A stretch of 6,828 nt of DNA, taken from assembly GCA_040512755.1 (NCBI GenBank), contig JBEVEP010000013.1, forward strand, positions 1 through 6,828. Direction: 5' to 3'. The translations under genes were made by a program, and so were the position numbers. The notes beneath the pieces were generated by a model, which had not been told where the DNA came from, did no database searches, and was given only the letters and a program-made list of their open reading frames with translations. The first letter of the stretch is position 1. Each line of letters begins with the position of its first letter. Below are positions 5,888 through 6,828 of this stretch, one piece after another. The stretch comes from JBEVEP01 sp040512755 (GTDB lineage: Bacteria; Pseudomonadota; Alphaproteobacteria; Rhizobiales; Rhizobiaceae).

Positions 5888-6828
5888 GTGACGGAAACGG
5901 TCGATATTGCAATCGTCGGCGGTGGCATTGCAGGCATCTCGCTGGCCTACTTCCTGAGTGCGCATCGTTCCGCCATCGTGCTTGAGCGCGAGACCGCGCT
6001 AGGCTACCATTCCAGCGGACGCTCAGCAGCGGAATTCGCCTTTCGGTTCCATTCTGCAATCGTCGGCAAGCTGGCGGCCATCAGCTTTCCGTTCTTGTCC
6101 CATCCGCCATCCGGTTTCACGGAAACAGAGTTGCTCAAGCGCCGCGGCAATCTGTTGATTGCCGACGCGGAGAAGGCCGACCGGCTGGCGCAGGTGTTTG
6201 CCGAGGAAAGTGCCTCGGGACCCGGCCTTGAGCGCCTGACTGTCGAGCAGGCCATCGCGCGCGCGCCGATCCTTAACCCCGACTATGTGGTCGACGCCTT
6301 CTACGATCGTGACTGCTGGGACATCGAGGCGGAAAATCTGCTGCAAGGCTTCGCCAAAGGCGCGCGGGCAAACGGCGCGTCGATTCACACCGGGGCAGAA
6401 GTGCGCAAGGCGGTGCGCGAGAGCGGCATCTGGATTCTCGATACGTCCATTGGCGAAATTCGGGCGCGAACCGTCGTCAACGCATCCGGCGCCTGGGCCG
6501 ACCGAACTGCCGAATTGTTTGGAACAAGCCCTCTCGGCATCATTCCATATCGCCGGACCGCGATCACAGTCGACGTGCCGGCAGGCATCGATGTGGGGAA
6601 GCTGCCGGAGATATGTGAGGTCGACGAGGTGTTCTATATGAAGCCCGAGGCGGGCCGTTTGCTGGTCTCGCCCGCCGACGCGACTGAAAGCGAGCCCTGC
6701 GACGCACAGCCGGAGGAGCTCGATATCGCCTACGCCGCCTGGTATCTTGAGCAGGCCACCACTATTGCCGTCAGCCATGTCGCTCACCGCTGGGCGGGGC
6801 TCAGGACTTTCGCGAAAGATCGTGTGCC
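5888..6828 (+). CDS. FAD-dependent D-amino acid oxidase/dehydrogenase (DadA/DAO family), C-terminus cut off
   Basis: This open frame begins at GTG 5888, 33 bp after the racemase-fusion stop, and runs off the right edge after 313 full codons; family members are about 370-390 residues, so some 60-70 are missing. It belongs to the FAD-dependent DAO/glycine oxidase family, which oxidises amino acids, often D-isomers, to imino acids that hydrolyse to 2-oxo acids and ammonia. The N-terminal FAD-binding motif is VDIAIVGGGIAGISLAYFL, with glycines 11, 13 and 16 and the ribose-binding Glu33. The SSGRSAAEF segment (42-50) and NASGAWAD (198-205) are typical of the family, as is HRWAGLRTFAKD (300-311) leading into the missing C-terminal part. 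Placement directly after a racemase suggests that it oxidises the D-amino acid made by that enzyme. Whether it is an oxidase or a quinone-linked dehydrogenase cannot be told. Confidence 0.88.
   Translation, partial: MTETVDIAIVGGGIAGISLAYFLSAHRSAIVLERETALGYHSSGRSAAEFAFRFHSAIVGKLAAISFPFLSHPPSGFTETELLKRRGNLLIADAEKADRLAQVFAEESASGPGLERLTVEQAIARAPILNPDYVVDAFYDRDCWDIEAENLLQGFAKGARANGASIHTGAEVRKAVRESGIWILDTSIGEIRARTVVNASGAWADRTAELFGTSPLGIIPYRRTAITVDVPAGIDVGKLPEICEVDEVFYMKPEAGRLLVSPADATESEPCDAQPEELDIAYAAWYLEQATTIAVSHVAHRWAGLRTFAKDRV

Noticed and set aside
1..6828. CRISPR arrays, tRNA or rRNA genes, insertion sequences, attachment sites
   Set aside because: I looked for regularly spaced repeats, tRNA-like features, transposase motifs and long terminal inverted repeats and saw none.

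Overview
The window reads as a stretch of an alphaproteobacterial chromosome or large replicon, most like Mesorhizobium and its relatives. That placement is inferred from the high GC content, the GC-rich third codon positions and the gene families present; no marker gene proves it. Every recognisable gene is on the + strand. In order they are: the last codons of an upstream gene (probably kynureninase), a tryptophan 2,3-dioxygenase gene with an in-frame TAA, a RidA-family protein, a 316-bp non-coding gap, a MATE efflux transporter, a 104-bp gap with a perfect inverted repeat, an agmatinase-type ureohydrolase, a two-domain protein joining an ornithine-racemase-type PLP enzyme to an arginase-like domain, and the first 313 codons of an FAD-dependent D-amino acid oxidase/dehydrogenase that runs off the right edge.

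The left part (1-1343) is a tryptophan-degradation segment. The dioxygenase gene keeps its heme ligand, substrate-binding residues and normal length, but a single TAA sits at the codon for the active-site tyrosine equivalent to Tyr24 of the Xanthomonas campestris enzyme. As read, the gene is broken, or can only be made as a shortened form from a weak TTG start. The RidA protein after it has Met where the catalytic Arg of true RidA imine deaminases lies.

The right part (3165-6828) looks like an operon. The ureohydrolase and the racemase fusion are 2 bp apart, and the FAD enzyme follows after 33 bp with a strong Shine-Dalgarno sequence. The families suggest catabolism of arginine-related compounds through D-amino acids. 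One route is arginine or agmatine processing, racemisation of ornithine, then oxidation of D-ornithine to pyrroline-2-carboxylate. Another is racemisation of arginine, oxidation to 2-ketoarginine and later removal of urea from 4-guanidinobutyrate. The sequence cannot choose between these.

The most unusual object is the racemase fusion. Its C-terminal ~200 residues follow the arginase fold closely, but the metal-binding motifs are almost entirely replaced, so this looks like an arginase pseudoenzyme fused to a racemase and encoded directly after an intact ureohydrolase. I know of no described system with this arrangement.
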